A stretch of 64,000 nt of DNA from the NCBI RefSeq assembly GCF_041821045.1, contig NZ_JBGUAW010000007.1, positions 186,001-250,000 on the forward strand, read 5' to 3'. Positions 1-9,699 of this stretch are shown here, piece after piece (position 1 is the first letter of the stretch; the number at the start of each line of letters is the position of its first letter). The translations under genes and the position numbers were made by a program. The notes below the pieces were generated by a model. That model saw nothing but the letters and a program-made list of their open reading frames with translations. It searched no databases and was not told the DNA's origin. Source of the stretch: Thiohalorhabdus sp. Cl-TMA. Lineage in GTDB: Bacteria > Pseudomonadota > Gammaproteobacteria > Thiohalorhabdales > Thiohalorhabdaceae.

Positions 1-9
1 GATACGAAT

Positions 10-858
10 ATGGGTTTCAAACGGGAAAATTTCGAATTTTCCTTTGAGTTTTTCCCGCCCAAGAATGACGAGGGCGAGAAGCGGCTCCAGGAAGCGGTGC
101 ACGAGCTCAAGCCGCTGGATCCGGCATACTGCTCGGTAACCTTCGGCGCCGGCGGATCCACCCGGGAGCGAACCTTCCAGACGGTGGACTGGATCCAGAA
201 GGAGGCCGGCATCGATGCCGCCCCGCACCTGTCCTGCATCGGCTCGCGCAAGGAGGACATCCACGAGATCCTCCAGCGGTACCAGGAAGCCGGCATCAAG
301 CGGATCATCGCCCTGCGCGGCGATATCCCCGAGGACGAGGAGGCCTTCAAGGAAGGTGGCTTCCGCTACGCCAACGAGCTGGTGGCCTACATCAAGGAGC
401 ACTTCCCGGACTTCGAGGTGGTGGTCGGCGCCTATCCCGAATTCCACCCCGAGGCCCCGGATCCCGCAACGGACATGGAGAACTTCGTCCGCAAGGTGAA
501 GGCCGGTGCCGACGTGGCCACTACGCAGTACTTCTACACGAACCTGGCCTACTACAAGTTCGTGGAGGATGTGCAGAAAATGGGGGTGGACATCCCCATC
601 AAGGTGGGGCTCATGCCGATCACCAACTTCAAGCAGATCGACCGCTTCTCCCAGATGTGCGGCGCGGACATCCCGGCATGGATCCGCAAGCGCATGGAGC
701 ATTTCGGCGACGATACGGCGTCGCAGAAGGAGCTCGGGATCGACATTGCCACCCGGCAAGCCGAGGACCTGCTCAGTCAGGGCATTCCCGGCATCCACTT
801 CTATTCGCTGAACAAGGCCGAGGCCACCAAGCGCATCTGGGAGAATCTGGGGCTGTAA
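10..858 (+). CDS. metF: 5,10-methylenetetrahydrofolate reductase
   Basis: A 282-residue TIM-barrel flavoprotein that reduces 5,10-methylene-THF to 5-methyl-THF, the methyl donor for the methionine synthase encoded next. The N-terminal FEFFPPK motif (about residues 12-18), the segment VTFGAGGST and the DNFVRKV-like and FYTNLAYY segments are typical of bacterial MetF, and the length is that of the family. The start is the first ATG; only nine bases of upstream sequence are visible, so any promoter or riboswitch lies outside the window. The gene runs in the same direction as metH with a 98-base gap, which fits a methionine/one-carbon operon. Confidence 0.95.
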   Translation: MGFKRENFEFSFEFFPPKNDEGEKRLQEAVHELKPLDPAYCSVTFGAGGSTRERTFQTVDWIQKEAGIDAAPHLSCIGSRKEDIHEILQRYQEAGIKRIIALRGDIPEDEEAFKEGGFRYANELVAYIKEHFPDFEVVVGAYPEFHPEAPDPATDMENFVRKVKAGADVATTQYFYTNLAYYKFVEDVQKMGVDIPIKVGLMPITNFKQIDRFSQMCGADIPAWIRKRMEHFGDDTASQKELGIDIATRQAEDLLSQGIPGIHFYSLNKAEATKRIWENLGL

Positions 859-956
859 GGCCCGGGCACGCATTCGGACCGGGGTGGGGCCCTCCTCGCC
901 CCTCTGCATGCCGACGCCCAACTCCTCACATCTAACTATCCAAAGAGGAGCCGGAA

Positions 957-3512
957 ATGAGCCGCTTCATGGACCGACTCAAAGAGCGGGTGCTGATCCT
1001 GGACGGCGGGATGGGCACCGCGCTGATGGAATATGACCTGGATATCGACAAGGACTTCCTGGGTCTGGAGAACTGCTCCGAGATCCTGTGCGATTCCCGT
1101 CCGGACGTGGTGAAGGACATCCACCGCTCCTTTTTCGAGGCCGGCTCGGACGCAGTGGAGACCAACACCTTCGGTTCCAACAAGGTGGTGCTCGCCGAGT
1201 TCGATCTCACCGAGCGCACCCGGGAGCTGAACCGCATCGCCGCCGAGCAGGCGCGCGAAGTGGCCAACGAGTTCGCCACCGAGGACTGGCCGCGCTTCGT
1301 GGTGGGCTGCATGGGCCCGGGCACCAAGCTGCCCAGCCTGGCCCACACCGACTACGATACCCTGGAGGATTCCTACGCCGAGCAGGCCCGGGGCCTGCTC
1401 GACGGCGGCATCGATGTGTTCCTGACCGAGACCTCACAGGATCCGCTGCAGATCAAGTCGGCCATCAACGGCATCCGCATCGCCCAGCGGGAAGCCGGGG
1501 TGGAGCTGCCCATCATCTCCCAGGTGACCATCGAGACCGTGGGTACCATGCTGGTGGGCACCGAGATCCAGGCGGCGGCCACCATCCTGGACGCCATGGA
1601 CGTGGACATGATGGGCATGAACTGCGCCACCGGCCCGGCGGAGATGTCCGAGCACGTCAAGTGGCTCGGTGAGAACTGGCCCAGGCCCTTCTCCGTGCTG
1701 CCCAACGCCGGCCTGCCCATGCTGGTGGACGGCAAGACCACCTATCCGCTGCAGCCCGCGGAGATGGCCGACTGGGTGGCCCGCTTCGTCGAGGAGGACG
1801 GCGTCAACCTGATCGGCGGCTGCTGCGGTACCACCCCGGAGCATCTCAAGGCCCTGCGCGACAAGATCGGCTTCCAGGCTCCGAAGGACCGCAGCGACGT
1901 GAAGCTGGAGCCGGCCCTGGCGTCCCTGTACAACCAGGTACCCCTGCGCCAGGAGAACGCCGTCATGGCCATCGGCGAGCGCACCAATGCCAACGGCTCC
2001 AAGCGGTTCCGGGAGCTCCTCAACGAGGAGGACTGGAACGGCATCGTCCGGGTGGGCAAGGACCAGGTGAAGGAGGGCTCCCACACCCTCGACGTGTGTA
2101 CCGCCTACGTGGGCCGCGACGAGGTCCGCGACATGACCGAGGTGATCTCGCGCTTCCGCGGCGATATCACCATTCCGCTTGTGATCGACTCCACCGAGAC
2201 GCCGGTGATCGACACCGCTCTTAAGCTCTACGGCGGCAAGGCCCTCATCAACTCCATCAACTTCGAGGAGGGCGAGGAGAAGGCCGCCACGGTGCTGGGC
2301 TATGCCAAGAAATACGGCGCCGCGGTCATCGCCCTGACCATCGACGAAGACGGCATGGCCAAGGAAGTAGAGGACAAGATGCGGATCGCCCGCCGCCTCT
2401 ACGACTTCGCCGTGAACCAGCACGGCCTGCCCGGTAGCGACCTCATGTACGACCCGCTGACCTTCACGGTCTGCACGGGTAACGAGGAGGACCGCAAGCA
2501 CGCCATCAACACCCTGGACGCTATCGAGGCCATCTCCAACGAGATGCCCGACGTCCAGATCGTGCTGGGCCTGTCCAACATCTCCTTCGGCCTGAAGCCC
2601 GCCGCGCGTCAGGTGCTGAACTCGGTGATGCTGCACCATGCCCAGAAGCGCGGCCTGACCGCGGCGATCATGCACGCCTCGGCGATCCTGCCCAAGCACA
2701 AGATCGACGAGCAAGAGTACAAGGTTGCCGAGGACTTGCTGTTCGACCGCCGGGAGGAGGGCTACGACCCGCTCCACAAGTTCATCGAGCTGTTCAAGGA
2801 CAAGGAGGCCACCGGCGGCCCCGAGAAGAAGAAGCCCGAGACCATCGAGGAGGTGCTCAAGGAGCGCATCGTCGACGGCGACCGCGACGGCATCGAGGAA
2901 GACCTCGACAAGGCCATGGAGAAGTACGAGCCGCTGGAGATCGTCAACCAGCATCTGCTCGGCGGCATGAAGGTGGTGGGCGACCTGTTCGGCGCCGGCG
3001 AGATGCAGCTTCCCTTCGTGCTCCAGGCCGCGGAAACCATGAAGGCCGCCGTTGCCCACCTCGAGCAGTTCATGGAGAAGACGGAGGGCGACGAGAAGGG
3101 CACCATGGTGCTGGCCACGGTGAAGGGCGACGTCCACGACATCGGCAAGAACCTGGTGGACATCATCCTCACCAATAACGGCTATAATGTGGTCAATATC
3201 GGCATCAAGCAGCCCTGCGAGTCGATCATCGAATCCGCCGAGGAGAACAACGCCGACGTGATCGGCATGTCCGGGCTCCTGGTGAAGTCCACGGTGATCA
3301 TGAAGGAAAACCTGGAGGAGATGCGCACCCGCGACATCCAGACCCCGGTTCTCCTGGGCGGCGCCGCGCTTACCCGCAGCTTCGTGGAGGACGACTGCTC
3401 CGAGGCCTACGGGGAGGGCGTGGTGCATTACGCCAAGGACGCCTTCGCCGGTCTGCAGCTCATGGACCAGCTCACCGGCAATGCGCAGGAAGAGCCGGAA
3501 GAGGCCGAATAG
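957..3512 (+). CDS. metH: Cobalamin-dependent methionine synthase, catalytic part (no reactivation domain)
   Basis: Transfers a methyl group from methyl-THF via cobalamin to homocysteine. The 851 residues hold three modules. The homocysteine S-methyltransferase domain (about 1-310) has zinc ligands visible as Cys223 in MNCATG and Cys290/291 in GGCCGT. The pterin-binding domain (about 330-600) carries the IGERTNANGSKRF motif. The B12 cap and binding domains (about 640-840) carry GDVHDIGKN, in which His727 is the lower axial cobalt ligand. Full-length MetH is about 1200 residues; the C-terminal AdoMet-binding reactivation domain is missing here and is encoded by the next gene but one feature on. 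A strong Shine-Dalgarno (AAAGAGGAG) precedes the ATG. Confidence 0.95.
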   Translation: MSRFMDRLKERVLILDGGMGTALMEYDLDIDKDFLGLENCSEILCDSRPDVVKDIHRSFFEAGSDAVETNTFGSNKVVLAEFDLTERTRELNRIAAEQAREVANEFATEDWPRFVVGCMGPGTKLPSLAHTDYDTLEDSYAEQARGLLDGGIDVFLTETSQDPLQIKSAINGIRIAQREAGVELPIISQVTIETVGTMLVGTEIQAAATILDAMDVDMMGMNCATGPAEMSEHVKWLGENWPRPFSVLPNAGLPMLVDGKTTYPLQPAEMADWVARFVEEDGVNLIGGCCGTTPEHLKALRDKIGFQAPKDRSDVKLEPALASLYNQVPLRQENAVMAIGERTNANGSKRFRELLNEEDWNGIVRVGKDQVKEGSHTLDVCTAYVGRDEVRDMTEVISRFRGDITIPLVIDSTETPVIDTALKLYGGKALINSINFEEGEEKAATVLGYAKKYGAAVIALTIDEDGMAKEVEDKMRIARRLYDFAVNQHGLPGSDLMYDPLTFTVCTGNEEDRKHAINTLDAIEAISNEMPDVQIVLGLSNISFGLKPAARQVLNSVMLHHAQKRGLTAAIMHASAILPKHKIDEQEYKVAEDLLFDRREEGYDPLHKFIELFKDKEATGGPEKKKPETIEEVLKERIVDGDRDGIEEDLDKAMEKYEPLEIVNQHLLGGMKVVGDLFGAGEMQLPFVLQAAETMKAAVAHLEQFMEKTEGDEKGTMVLATVKGDVHDIGKNLVDIILTNNGYNVVNIGIKQPCESIIESAEENNADVIGMSGLLVKSTVIMKENLEEMRTRDIQTPVLLGGAALTRSFVEDDCSEAYGEGVVHYAKDAFAGLQLMDQLTGNAQEEPEEAE

Positions 3513-3537
3513 GCCTTTCCGCTTCGGCTGCCGAATG

Positions 3538-3564
3538 GGGGCCGCCGGGGGCGGCCCCTTTTTT
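3538..3564 (+). terminator. Rho-independent terminator after metH
   Basis: An 8-bp G/C stem (GGGGCCGC pairing with GCGGCCCC) closes a 5-base loop and is followed by six T residues. It lies 26 bases after the metH stop, so metF-metH transcription should end or be attenuated here, before the separate reactivation-domain gene. Confidence 0.85.
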
Positions 3565-3690
3565 GGACGGTAAACCCGATAGAATTACTAGGTTTCTGCG
3601 GTCCCGGTACGCATTCTTTGCCAGTTTCACCCCGACCTGCTAGTGGTTTAAGGTTGGATTGAAGCCGTGCCGGAGGCGCTCAATACAGGT

Positions 3691-4536
3691 ATGAACATGA
3701 CCGAGCAAGCTACCCGATCCGACGTCGCTACCGACAACCCGATCCCCACGCCGCCCTTCTGGGGCACCAAGGTGATGGAGCAGATCCCCGTGCGGGCGCT
3801 GCTGCCCTACATCAACAAGACCATGCTTTACCAGTTCCAGTGGGGCTATAAGAAGGCGGGCAAGAAGAAGGACGAATACTGGCAGTGGGCCAAGCAGGAA
3901 GTGGACCCCATCTTCAATGATTTGATCGCCCGCGTTGAGCGCGAGCAGATCCAGACCCCGCAGGCGGTCTACGGCTATTTTCCCTGCCAGAGCGAGGGCA
4001 ACGACATCGTCCTCTACAAGGACCCCGAGGGCTCCGAGGAGCTGCAGCGCTTCACCCTACCCCGCCAGGACGGCAAGAAGAACCTGTGCATTGCCGACTT
4101 TTTCCGCTCCAAGGATTCCGGGGAGATGGACGTGATCGGTTTGCAGGTGGTGACCGTGGGCCAGCATGCCTCGGACGTGGCGCGCGAGTGGTTCAACGAG
4201 GACAAGTACACCGACTACCTCTATCTGCACGGTCTCAACGTGGAGACCACCGAGGCCCTGGCGGAGTGGGTGCACAAGCAGATCCGCGCCGAACTGGGCT
4301 TCTCCAGCGAGGACGACCGCGATGCCCAGGCCCTTATTAAGCAGGGCTACCGGGGCTCCCGCTACTCCTTCGGCTATCCAGCCTGCCCCAACCTTGAGGA
4401 CCAGCGGCCCCTGCTGGAGATCCTGGGGGCGGACCGGCTGGGCATCACCATGGCCGACGAGCAGCAGATGCACCCGGAGGAGTCCACCTCGGCCATCGTC
4501 TGCCACCATCCGGAGGCCAAGTATTTCAGTGTCTGA
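3691..4536 (+). CDS. Stand-alone methionine synthase reactivation (AdoMet-binding) domain protein
   Basis: About 281 residues matching only the C-terminal activation domain of MetH, which binds S-adenosylmethionine and remethylates cob(II)alamin with a flavodoxin-type reductant. Evidence is the RGSRYSFGYPACPNLEDQ segment (the AdoMet-binding RxxxGYPACP motif, near residue 230) and the closing HHPEAKYFSV, both characteristic of this domain. It stands 178 bases after the catalytic gene and behind a terminator. An in-frame GTG at 3667 would add eight residues. I chose ATG 3691 (or 3697) because the N-terminus looks natural there, although neither start has an ideal ribosome-binding site. It should act in trans on the protein encoded at 957-3512. 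Confidence 0.9.
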   Translation: MNMTEQATRSDVATDNPIPTPPFWGTKVMEQIPVRALLPYINKTMLYQFQWGYKKAGKKKDEYWQWAKQEVDPIFNDLIARVEREQIQTPQAVYGYFPCQSEGNDIVLYKDPEGSEELQRFTLPRQDGKKNLCIADFFRSKDSGEMDVIGLQVVTVGQHASDVAREWFNEDKYTDYLYLHGLNVETTEALAEWVHKQIRAELGFSSEDDRDAQALIKQGYRGSRYSFGYPACPNLEDQRPLLEILGADRLGITMADEQQMHPEESTSAIVCHHPEAKYFSV

Positions 4537-4555
4537 GCGCCGGGGGATCTGAGGG

Positions 4556-5200
4556 GTGCAACGGGCCTCGCACAGCAACGGCGACCGGGTCGCCCTTGCC
4601 TGGACCGGCGCCTCCGGCGCCGGTTACGGGCTCCGACTCCTGGAACAGCTGCTGGCCGCCGGCGTGCAGGTGGAGCTGATCGTTTCCAAGGCCGCGCAGG
4701 TGGTCCTGGCCCAGGAGACCGACCTGGAGCTGCCCGCCCAGCCCGAGGGCATGCGGCAGGCACTGGTGGAGCACATGGGCCGGGGCGCCGATACCCTGCG
4801 CGTCTACGGAAGGGAACAGTGGACGGCCCCGGTCGCTTCCGGCTCCAATGCGCCTCGGGCCATGGTGGTCTGTCCCTGCACGTCCGGGACGGTGGCTGCC
4901 ATAGCCAACGGCACCAGTGATAACCTTATCGAGCGGGCTGCGGACGTCACCATCAAGGAACGGAGACAGCTGGTCCTGGTGCCCCGGGAGACGCCGTTTT
5001 CGGTGATCCATCTGGAGAACCTGACCCGCCTGGCGCGGATGGGCATTACCATCCTGCCCGCCAACCCGGGCTTCTACCATCGCCCCCAAACGGTGGAGGA
5101 GCTTGTGGATTTCGTGGTGGCACGGGTGCTGGATCATTTGGAGATCGAGCACGCTCTGGTACCGCGCTGGGCCGACGAGGTACGCAGTGAAGCCGAGTAA
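4556..5200 (+). CDS. ubiX: Flavin prenyltransferase UbiX
   Basis: Makes prenylated FMN, the cofactor of the UbiD decarboxylase in ubiquinone synthesis. The 214-residue protein has the N-terminal flavin-binding [15 protein letters not shown], the [16 protein letters not shown] segment and the [14 protein letters not shown] motif, all hallmarks of UbiX/Pad1. The reading frame opens with GTG 20 bases after the preceding stop; no ATG is available before the conserved core, so the GTG is the likeliest start. It overlaps the start of ptsP by 14 bases, implying translational coupling. UbiD is not in the window. The presence of UbiX suggests ubiquinone-based respiration. Confidence 0.93.
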   Translation: MQRASHSNGDRVALAWTGASGAGYGLRLLEQLLAAGVQVELIVSKAAQVVLAQETDLELPAQPEGMRQALVEHMGRGADTLRVYGREQWTAPVASGSNAPRAMVVCPCTSGTVAAIANGTSDNLIERAADVTIKERRQLVLVPRETPFSVIHLENLTRLARMGITILPANPGFYHRPQTVEELVDFVVARVLDHLEIEHALVPRWADEVRSEAE

Positions 5201-7493
5201 TGTCCTTAATACCCTGCACCGGCTGACCCAGGAGGTGGGCCGTGCCGCCAATCTGCAGCAGGCGCTCACGACTCTGGTGAGCGGCCTTCGGCGGGCCATG
5301 AACACCGAAGTGTGCACCATCTATCTGCCGGATCCGCGGGTGGAGGGTGGCTGGGAGATGCGCGCCACGGACGGCCTCAATGCCGAATCCGTGGGGCAGG
5401 TCCATCTGGGGCCCGGGGAAGGCTTGGTGGGCCTGGTGGCCCGGGAGGAGGAGCCCGTCAACCTCGACAACGCGGGCCAGCACCCCCTGTTCCGCTATTT
5501 CCCCGAGACGGGCGAGGAGCGCTTCCCCGCGTTCCTGGGGGTCCCCATCCTGCATCGCGGGGAAGTGCTGGGGGTCATCTGCGTCCAGGGCACCAAGTCG
5601 GAGCGCTTCGACGAGGAGCACGCCACCCTGTTGTTCACCGCCGCCGCGCAGCTGGGCGGCGTCATCGCCCATGCCCAGGTGCTGGAGCGCCTGGGGCACC
5701 GCTCGGCCTCCACCCCGGAGACCGAAGCCTCGGGCGCTTCCAATGCCGAGGCGTTCCTGGCCGGTCAGGGCGGTGCCCAGGGGATCACCATCGGCACGGC
5801 CTGGGCCGTGTACCCGCCGGCCGACCTTTCCGCCGTCGCCGATCGAACCACCGAGGACCCGGAGGGCGACAAGCGCGAGTTCTATCGGGCCCTGAACGCC
5901 GCCGACCAGGAGATGGCCGAGCTGGGCGGCAACCTCTCCGAACGGATCGACGAGGAAGATGCCGACCTTATCCATGCCTACCTGCATATACTGCGGGACA
6001 AGGGGTTCCAGCGTCGGGTGGAGGCCCGAATCGATGGCGGAAGCTGGGTGCAGGCGGCCGTCCGCGACGTGGTGTGGGAGTATATCGAGACCTTCGAGAA
6101 CATGGACGACCCATACCTGCGTGAACGGGCCGCCGACATGCGGGACCTGGGGCGCCGGCTCATCTCGCACCTCCAGCAGGGGAACCACCGCTACGACGGC
6201 GAGCTTCCCCCGGACACGGTTCTGGTGGGCGAGGAGATCTCGCCCCTGAACATGGCCAGCGTTCCCGAAGGGCACCTCAAGGGGGTCATCAGCGCCACGG
6301 GTTCGGCGGGCAGCCACGTGGCCATCCTCGCCCATGCCTTCGGCATCCCCGCCGTCATGGGGATCGAGGACCTCCCCGTGGCCCTGATCGACGGCAAGAC
6401 CATCGTGGTGGACGGCTATAGCGGCCGGGTCTACGTGGACCCTTCCGCCAAGATCCTCGAGGAATACAAGCGCCTCGAGGCCGAAGAGGCCGCGCTCACC
6501 GAACGCCTGGGCGCCCTGCGCGACGAGCCCGCGGTGACCCTGGATGGCCGCTCCATTACCCTGTACGCCAACACCGGGCTGCTGGCCGACCTGGATCCCG
6601 CCCTGCGCTCCGGCGCGGAAGGGATCGGCCTCTACCGCACCGAGCTGCCCTTCCTGACCCGGGACCGATTTCCCGGCGAGGCGGAGCAGGTCCGCATCTA
6701 TCGGCAGGTCTTCGAGACCTTCGCGCCGCGCCCGGTGACCATCCGAACCCTGGACATCGGCGGCGACAAGCTCCTCCCCTATCTGCCGGTGCACGAGGAC
6801 AACCCGTTCCTGGGATGGCGTGGCCTGCGGCTCTCCCTGGACCACCCGGAGATCTTCCTCACCCAGCTGCGTGCCATACTGCGCGCCGCGCCGGCGGGCA
6901 ACGTCCGCCTGCTGCTGCCCATGGTCACCACCGTCGAGGAGCTCGACGAGGCCCTGGGCCTGATCGAGCGGGCGCGCAAGGAGCTGGCCGCCCTCGGCGA
7001 GTCGGCCCCGGAGCTCCCAGTGGGGGCCATGATCGAGGTGCCCTCGGCGGTGTTCCAGACCGCGGCCATCGCCCGCCGGGTCAATTTCCTTTCCATAGGC
7101 ACCAATGATCTGACCCAGTACCTGCTCGCCGTGGACCGCAACAACGCACGGGTGGCCGGGCTATTCGACTCCCTCCATCCGGCTGTCCTGCACGCCATCG
7201 GCACGGTAGTGGCGGAGGCCCATGCCGAGGGGCGACCCGTTTCCGTATGCGGGGAGATGGCGGCGGATCCGGTGGGCGCCCTGCTGCTGGTGGGCATGGG
7301 CGTGGACGAGCTCTCCATGAGCGCGGGCGCCCTGCTGCGTATCAAGTGGGTCCTGCGCTCCTTTTCCACCGCCCAGACGCGGGAGCTCGCCGAGCTGGCC
7401 CGCAACGACGAGTGCACCCGGACCACGCGCGAGCGCGTGGAAGAGGCCCTGCTCGAGGCGGGGCTAGGAAGCCTGATCCGAGCGGGCGACTGA
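5187..7493 (+). CDS. ptsP: Phosphoenolpyruvate-protein phosphotransferase PtsP (EI-Ntr)
   Basis: First enzyme of the nitrogen-type PTS: it takes a phosphate from PEP and passes it to NPr. The 768-residue protein has an N-terminal GAF domain (about 5-165) followed by the EI core. The phospho-accepting His377 sits in [11 protein letters not shown], the PEP-binding barrel carries [15 protein letters not shown] and [10 protein letters not shown], and the C-terminal active-site Cys is in VCGEMA (about 687). The frame stays open upstream, but the GTG at 5187 has GAGG six bases before it and gives the usual PtsP start ([12 protein letters not shown]). NPr and EIIA-Ntr genes are not present here. Confidence 0.93.
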   Translation: MKPSNVLNTLHRLTQEVGRAANLQQALTTLVSGLRRAMNTEVCTIYLPDPRVEGGWEMRATDGLNAESVGQVHLGPGEGLVGLVAREEEPVNLDNAGQHPLFRYFPETGEERFPAFLGVPILHRGEVLGVICVQGTKSERFDEEHATLLFTAAAQLGGVIAHAQVLERLGHRSASTPETEASGASNAEAFLAGQGGAQGITIGTAWAVYPPADLSAVADRTTEDPEGDKREFYRALNAADQEMAELGGNLSERIDEEDADLIHAYLHILRDKGFQRRVEARIDGGSWVQAAVRDVVWEYIETFENMDDPYLRERAADMRDLGRRLISHLQQGNHRYDGELPPDTVLVGEEISPLNMASVPEGHLKGVISATGSAGSHVAILAHAFGIPAVMGIEDLPVALIDGKTIVVDGYSGRVYVDPSAKILEEYKRLEAEEAALTERLGALRDEPAVTLDGRSITLYANTGLLADLDPALRSGAEGIGLYRTELPFLTRDRFPGEAEQVRIYRQVFETFAPRPVTIRTLDIGGDKLLPYLPVHEDNPFLGWRGLRLSLDHPEIFLTQLRAILRAAPAGNVRLLLPMVTTVEELDEALGLIERARKELAALGESAPELPVGAMIEVPSAVFQTAAIARRVNFLSIGTNDLTQYLLAVDRNNARVAGLFDSLHPAVLHAIGTVVAEAHAEGRPVSVCGEMAADPVGALLLVGMGVDELSMSAGALLRIKWVLRSFSTAQTRELAELARNDECTRTTRERVEEALLEAGLGSLIRAGD

Positions 7494-7499
7494 GCGGGG

Positions 7500-9320
7500 A
7501 TGGCAATGGACCAGCAACAGCAGCCCGAAGTGGCCCTCGCCAGCGGACCTGGGGAGCGGATCCGCACCGCCGCCAACCTCGGGGCGGCGTTCCTGGATCG
7601 CCTGGCCCAGGCGCCGGATACCACCCTCTTTCTGGAACCGGATGGCAAGCGCTTTCAGCCCATTTCCGCCCGGGAATTCGGCGAGGAAGTGGTCACTATC
7701 GCCCGCGCTTTCGCCGGATGGGGCTTGGTGCGCGGCGACCGGGTAGCCCTAATGGGACCCAACGGCTCCTTCTGGGCGGCGGTGGACTGGGCCGCCCAGC
7801 TCCTCGGCCTGGTGGTGGTGCCCCTCTATCAGGGCCAACAGCCCACCGATCTCCGCTATCTGCTCGAGGACTCCGGGCCTTCCCTGATTTGCATCCAGGG
7901 CAAGAAGGCACTGTCCACCCTGGAGGCCGTGGCGCAGGACGCCGCCTACCTGGCGCCCGTCGCCGTTCGCGATCCGGGAACCCGTGACCTGTCGCAGCCC
8001 TTCCGTACCTGGGCCGCCTTCCTGGAGGCCGGCGAGCCCATCGACCGGGCCGACGTCCGCCACCGCAACGAGCACGTCCAGCGCAGCCATCTGGCCACAA
8101 TCGTCTACACCTCGGGGACCACCGGCTGGCCCAAGGGCGTGGAGCTCACCCACGGCAACCTGCTGACCAACCTGGAAGGCATCCTGGACGTGCTGTCCAT
8201 CCAGGAATCGGACCGCTTCCTCTCCGTTCTGCCCCTGGCCCACATCTTCGAACGGACGGCCGGTCACCTCCTCGCCTGCCTGGCCGGCGCCGAGGTCGCC
8301 TACGCGCGAGGCCCGCAATCCATCGCCGCGGACCTGACCGGCGCCCATCCCACCATCCTCATCGCCGTACCGCGCATGTTCCAGCTCTTCCACGAGCGGG
8401 CCGAGGCCCAGGCGGAGCGGGGCGGGCTGGCGGCCCGGGCACTCTCCTGGGCGGATTCCGAGGGACGATTCCGCCGGCTGCTGGGGCGGCGCCTTCTGGG
8501 TCGCGGCCTGCGGCGGCGACTGGGCGGCTGTATCCGCCTGCTCGTTAGCGGCGGCGCTCCCCTGCCTGCGGAGGTGGGCGCCTTTTTCCGCAAGGCGGGG
8601 GTACCCATCCTGGAGGGGTACGGTCAGACCGAGACCAGCCCGGTGGTGAGCGTTAACCCGCCAGAGGTACTGCGGCCGGGGACGGTCGGCCCTCCGCTTC
8701 CCAACCTGGAGGTCCGGGTCGCCGGGGACGGCGAAATCCTGGTCCGGGGCCCTTCCGTCATGCGCGGCTACTGGGGCAAGCCGGAGGAGACCGCCCAGAC
8801 CTTCGACAACGACTGGCTGCGCACCGGCGATACGGGCGGGCTGGACGAGGCGGGCTACCTCTATATCACCGACCGCAAGAAGGACATCATCGTCACCTCC
8901 GGCGGTAAGAATATTCCGCCGCAGCGCATCGAGCTGCGGCTCACCGCCCAGCCTCTTATCCAGCAGGCGGTGGTCTTCGGGGACCGACAACCGTACCTGG
9001 GGGCGCTCATCGTGCCCAACTGGGAACAGGTACACACCCAACTGGGCGCGGACGCCGATCCGGACCCCGAGGGCAAGGCCGTCTTCCGCCTCATGCGGGC
9101 GACCATCCAGGCCGCCTTGCGGGACCTGTCCAGCTGGGAGCAGGTACGCCGCTTCCGGGTCCTTCGGGAGCCCTTTTCCGAGGCCGCCGGCGAGGTGACC
9201 CCGACCCTCAAGATCCGACGCAAGGTGGTGGAAGAGCACTATCCCAGGGAGGTAGCGAGCCTGTTCTCGGATCGGGGGGAAGCGGAAGCGGGCCCCCGTC
9301 AGGCGGAGACCGGAGGGTAG
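7500..9320 (+). CDS. Long-chain acyl-CoA synthetase (AMP-forming, FadD15/Faa1-like)
   Basis: Activates a fatty acid to acyl-AMP and then acyl-CoA in the cytoplasm or at the membrane. The 606-residue protein shows the AMP-binding signature YTSGTTGWPKG (about residues 203-213), the ILEGYGQTETSP motif, and the C-terminal TGDTGGLDEAGYLYITDRKK with the KNIPPQRIE hinge typical of long-chain synthetases. It starts 6 bases after the ptsP stop and so is probably cotranscribed with ubiX-ptsP. Substrate chain length cannot be read from the sequence. It ends convergently, one base from the tautomerase gene on the other strand. Confidence 0.9.
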   Translation: MAMDQQQQPEVALASGPGERIRTAANLGAAFLDRLAQAPDTTLFLEPDGKRFQPISAREFGEEVVTIARAFAGWGLVRGDRVALMGPNGSFWAAVDWAAQLLGLVVVPLYQGQQPTDLRYLLEDSGPSLICIQGKKALSTLEAVAQDAAYLAPVAVRDPGTRDLSQPFRTWAAFLEAGEPIDRADVRHRNEHVQRSHLATIVYTSGTTGWPKGVELTHGNLLTNLEGILDVLSIQESDRFLSVLPLAHIFERTAGHLLACLAGAEVAYARGPQSIAADLTGAHPTILIAVPRMFQLFHERAEAQAERGGLAARALSWADSEGRFRRLLGRRLLGRGLRRRLGGCIRLLVSGGAPLPAEVGAFFRKAGVPILEGYGQTETSPVVSVNPPEVLRPGTVGPPLPNLEVRVAGDGEILVRGPSVMRGYWGKPEETAQTFDNDWLRTGDTGGLDEAGYLYITDRKKDIIVTSGGKNIPPQRIELRLTAQPLIQQAVVFGDRQPYLGALIVPNWEQVHTQLGADADPDPEGKAVFRLMRATIQAALRDLSSWEQVRRFRVLREPFSEAAGEVTPTLKIRRKVVEEHYPREVASLFSDRGEAEAGPRQAETGG

Positions 9321-9321
9321 G

Positions 9322-9672
9322 TCAGCCGAAAGTGGTGGAGTTGGTGCCCCAGAGGTGGCGCTCCACATCCTGGAAATGGATGTACACCCGTGCCGGGCTG
9401 ATGCCGAGGCCTTCCCGCAGAAAAGCGCACAGCTCGGCGGAAAGATGCGCCGTTCGCTCCAGGGGGAGCCCCAGGCTGGCCAGCTCCACGAAGGCCGCGG
9501 GCTCGTCCGTTCCGGCGAACAGCAGATCGCGGCCGGTTTCCAGCGTAACCATCACGGTCCGCTCGGGCTTGCCGAGCAGCTCGGCAACCTTGCCCGAGGC
9601 GGCGCCCAGGAATTCCCGGCGGGATTCGCTGGTGGAAAGCACCTGATTGGTCTCGAGACGCAGCAGAGGCAT
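9322..9672 (-). CDS. Macrophage migration inhibitory factor (MIF)-like tautomerase
   Basis: A 116-residue member of the tautomerase superfamily resembling MIF and D-dopachrome tautomerase. It begins Met-Pro, so after Met removal the catalytic Pro is N-terminal. The C-terminal half (GISPARVYIHFQDVERHLWG followed by NSTTFG) matches the animal-type MIF ending. The TVMVTLE and FAGTDEPAAFVELASLG segments align with the core strands. Ribosome-binding site AAGGAAG precedes the ATG. The physiological substrate is unknown; keto-enol tautomerisation of phenylpyruvate-like compounds is the family activity. It follows the PilZ gene by 27 bases at the end of the chemosensory gene run. Confidence 0.87.
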   Translation of the reverse strand: MPLLRLETNQVLSTSESRREFLGAASGKVAELLGKPERTVMVTLETGRDLLFAGTDEPAAFVELASLGLPLERTAHLSAELCAFLREGLGISPARVYIHFQDVERHLWGTNSTTFG

Positions 9673-9699
9673 GGGCGCTTCCTTCTGAATTCCAGCCGC

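Noticed and set aside
24-42. Perfect inverted repeat GGAAAATT-TCG-AATTTTCC at the start of metF
   Set aside because: It falls in the codons for the conserved ENFEFSF segment and is most simply explained by coding constraint; no regulatory context is visible.
4556-4600. A later start for ubiX
   Set aside because: No ATG or GTG with a better ribosome-binding site occurs before the conserved [10 protein letters not shown] core.
5103-5186. Upstream extension of the ptsP frame by 28 codons
   Set aside because: The added residues are not PtsP-like and lie fully inside ubiX; GTG 5187 has a good ribosome-binding site and gives the family N-terminus.
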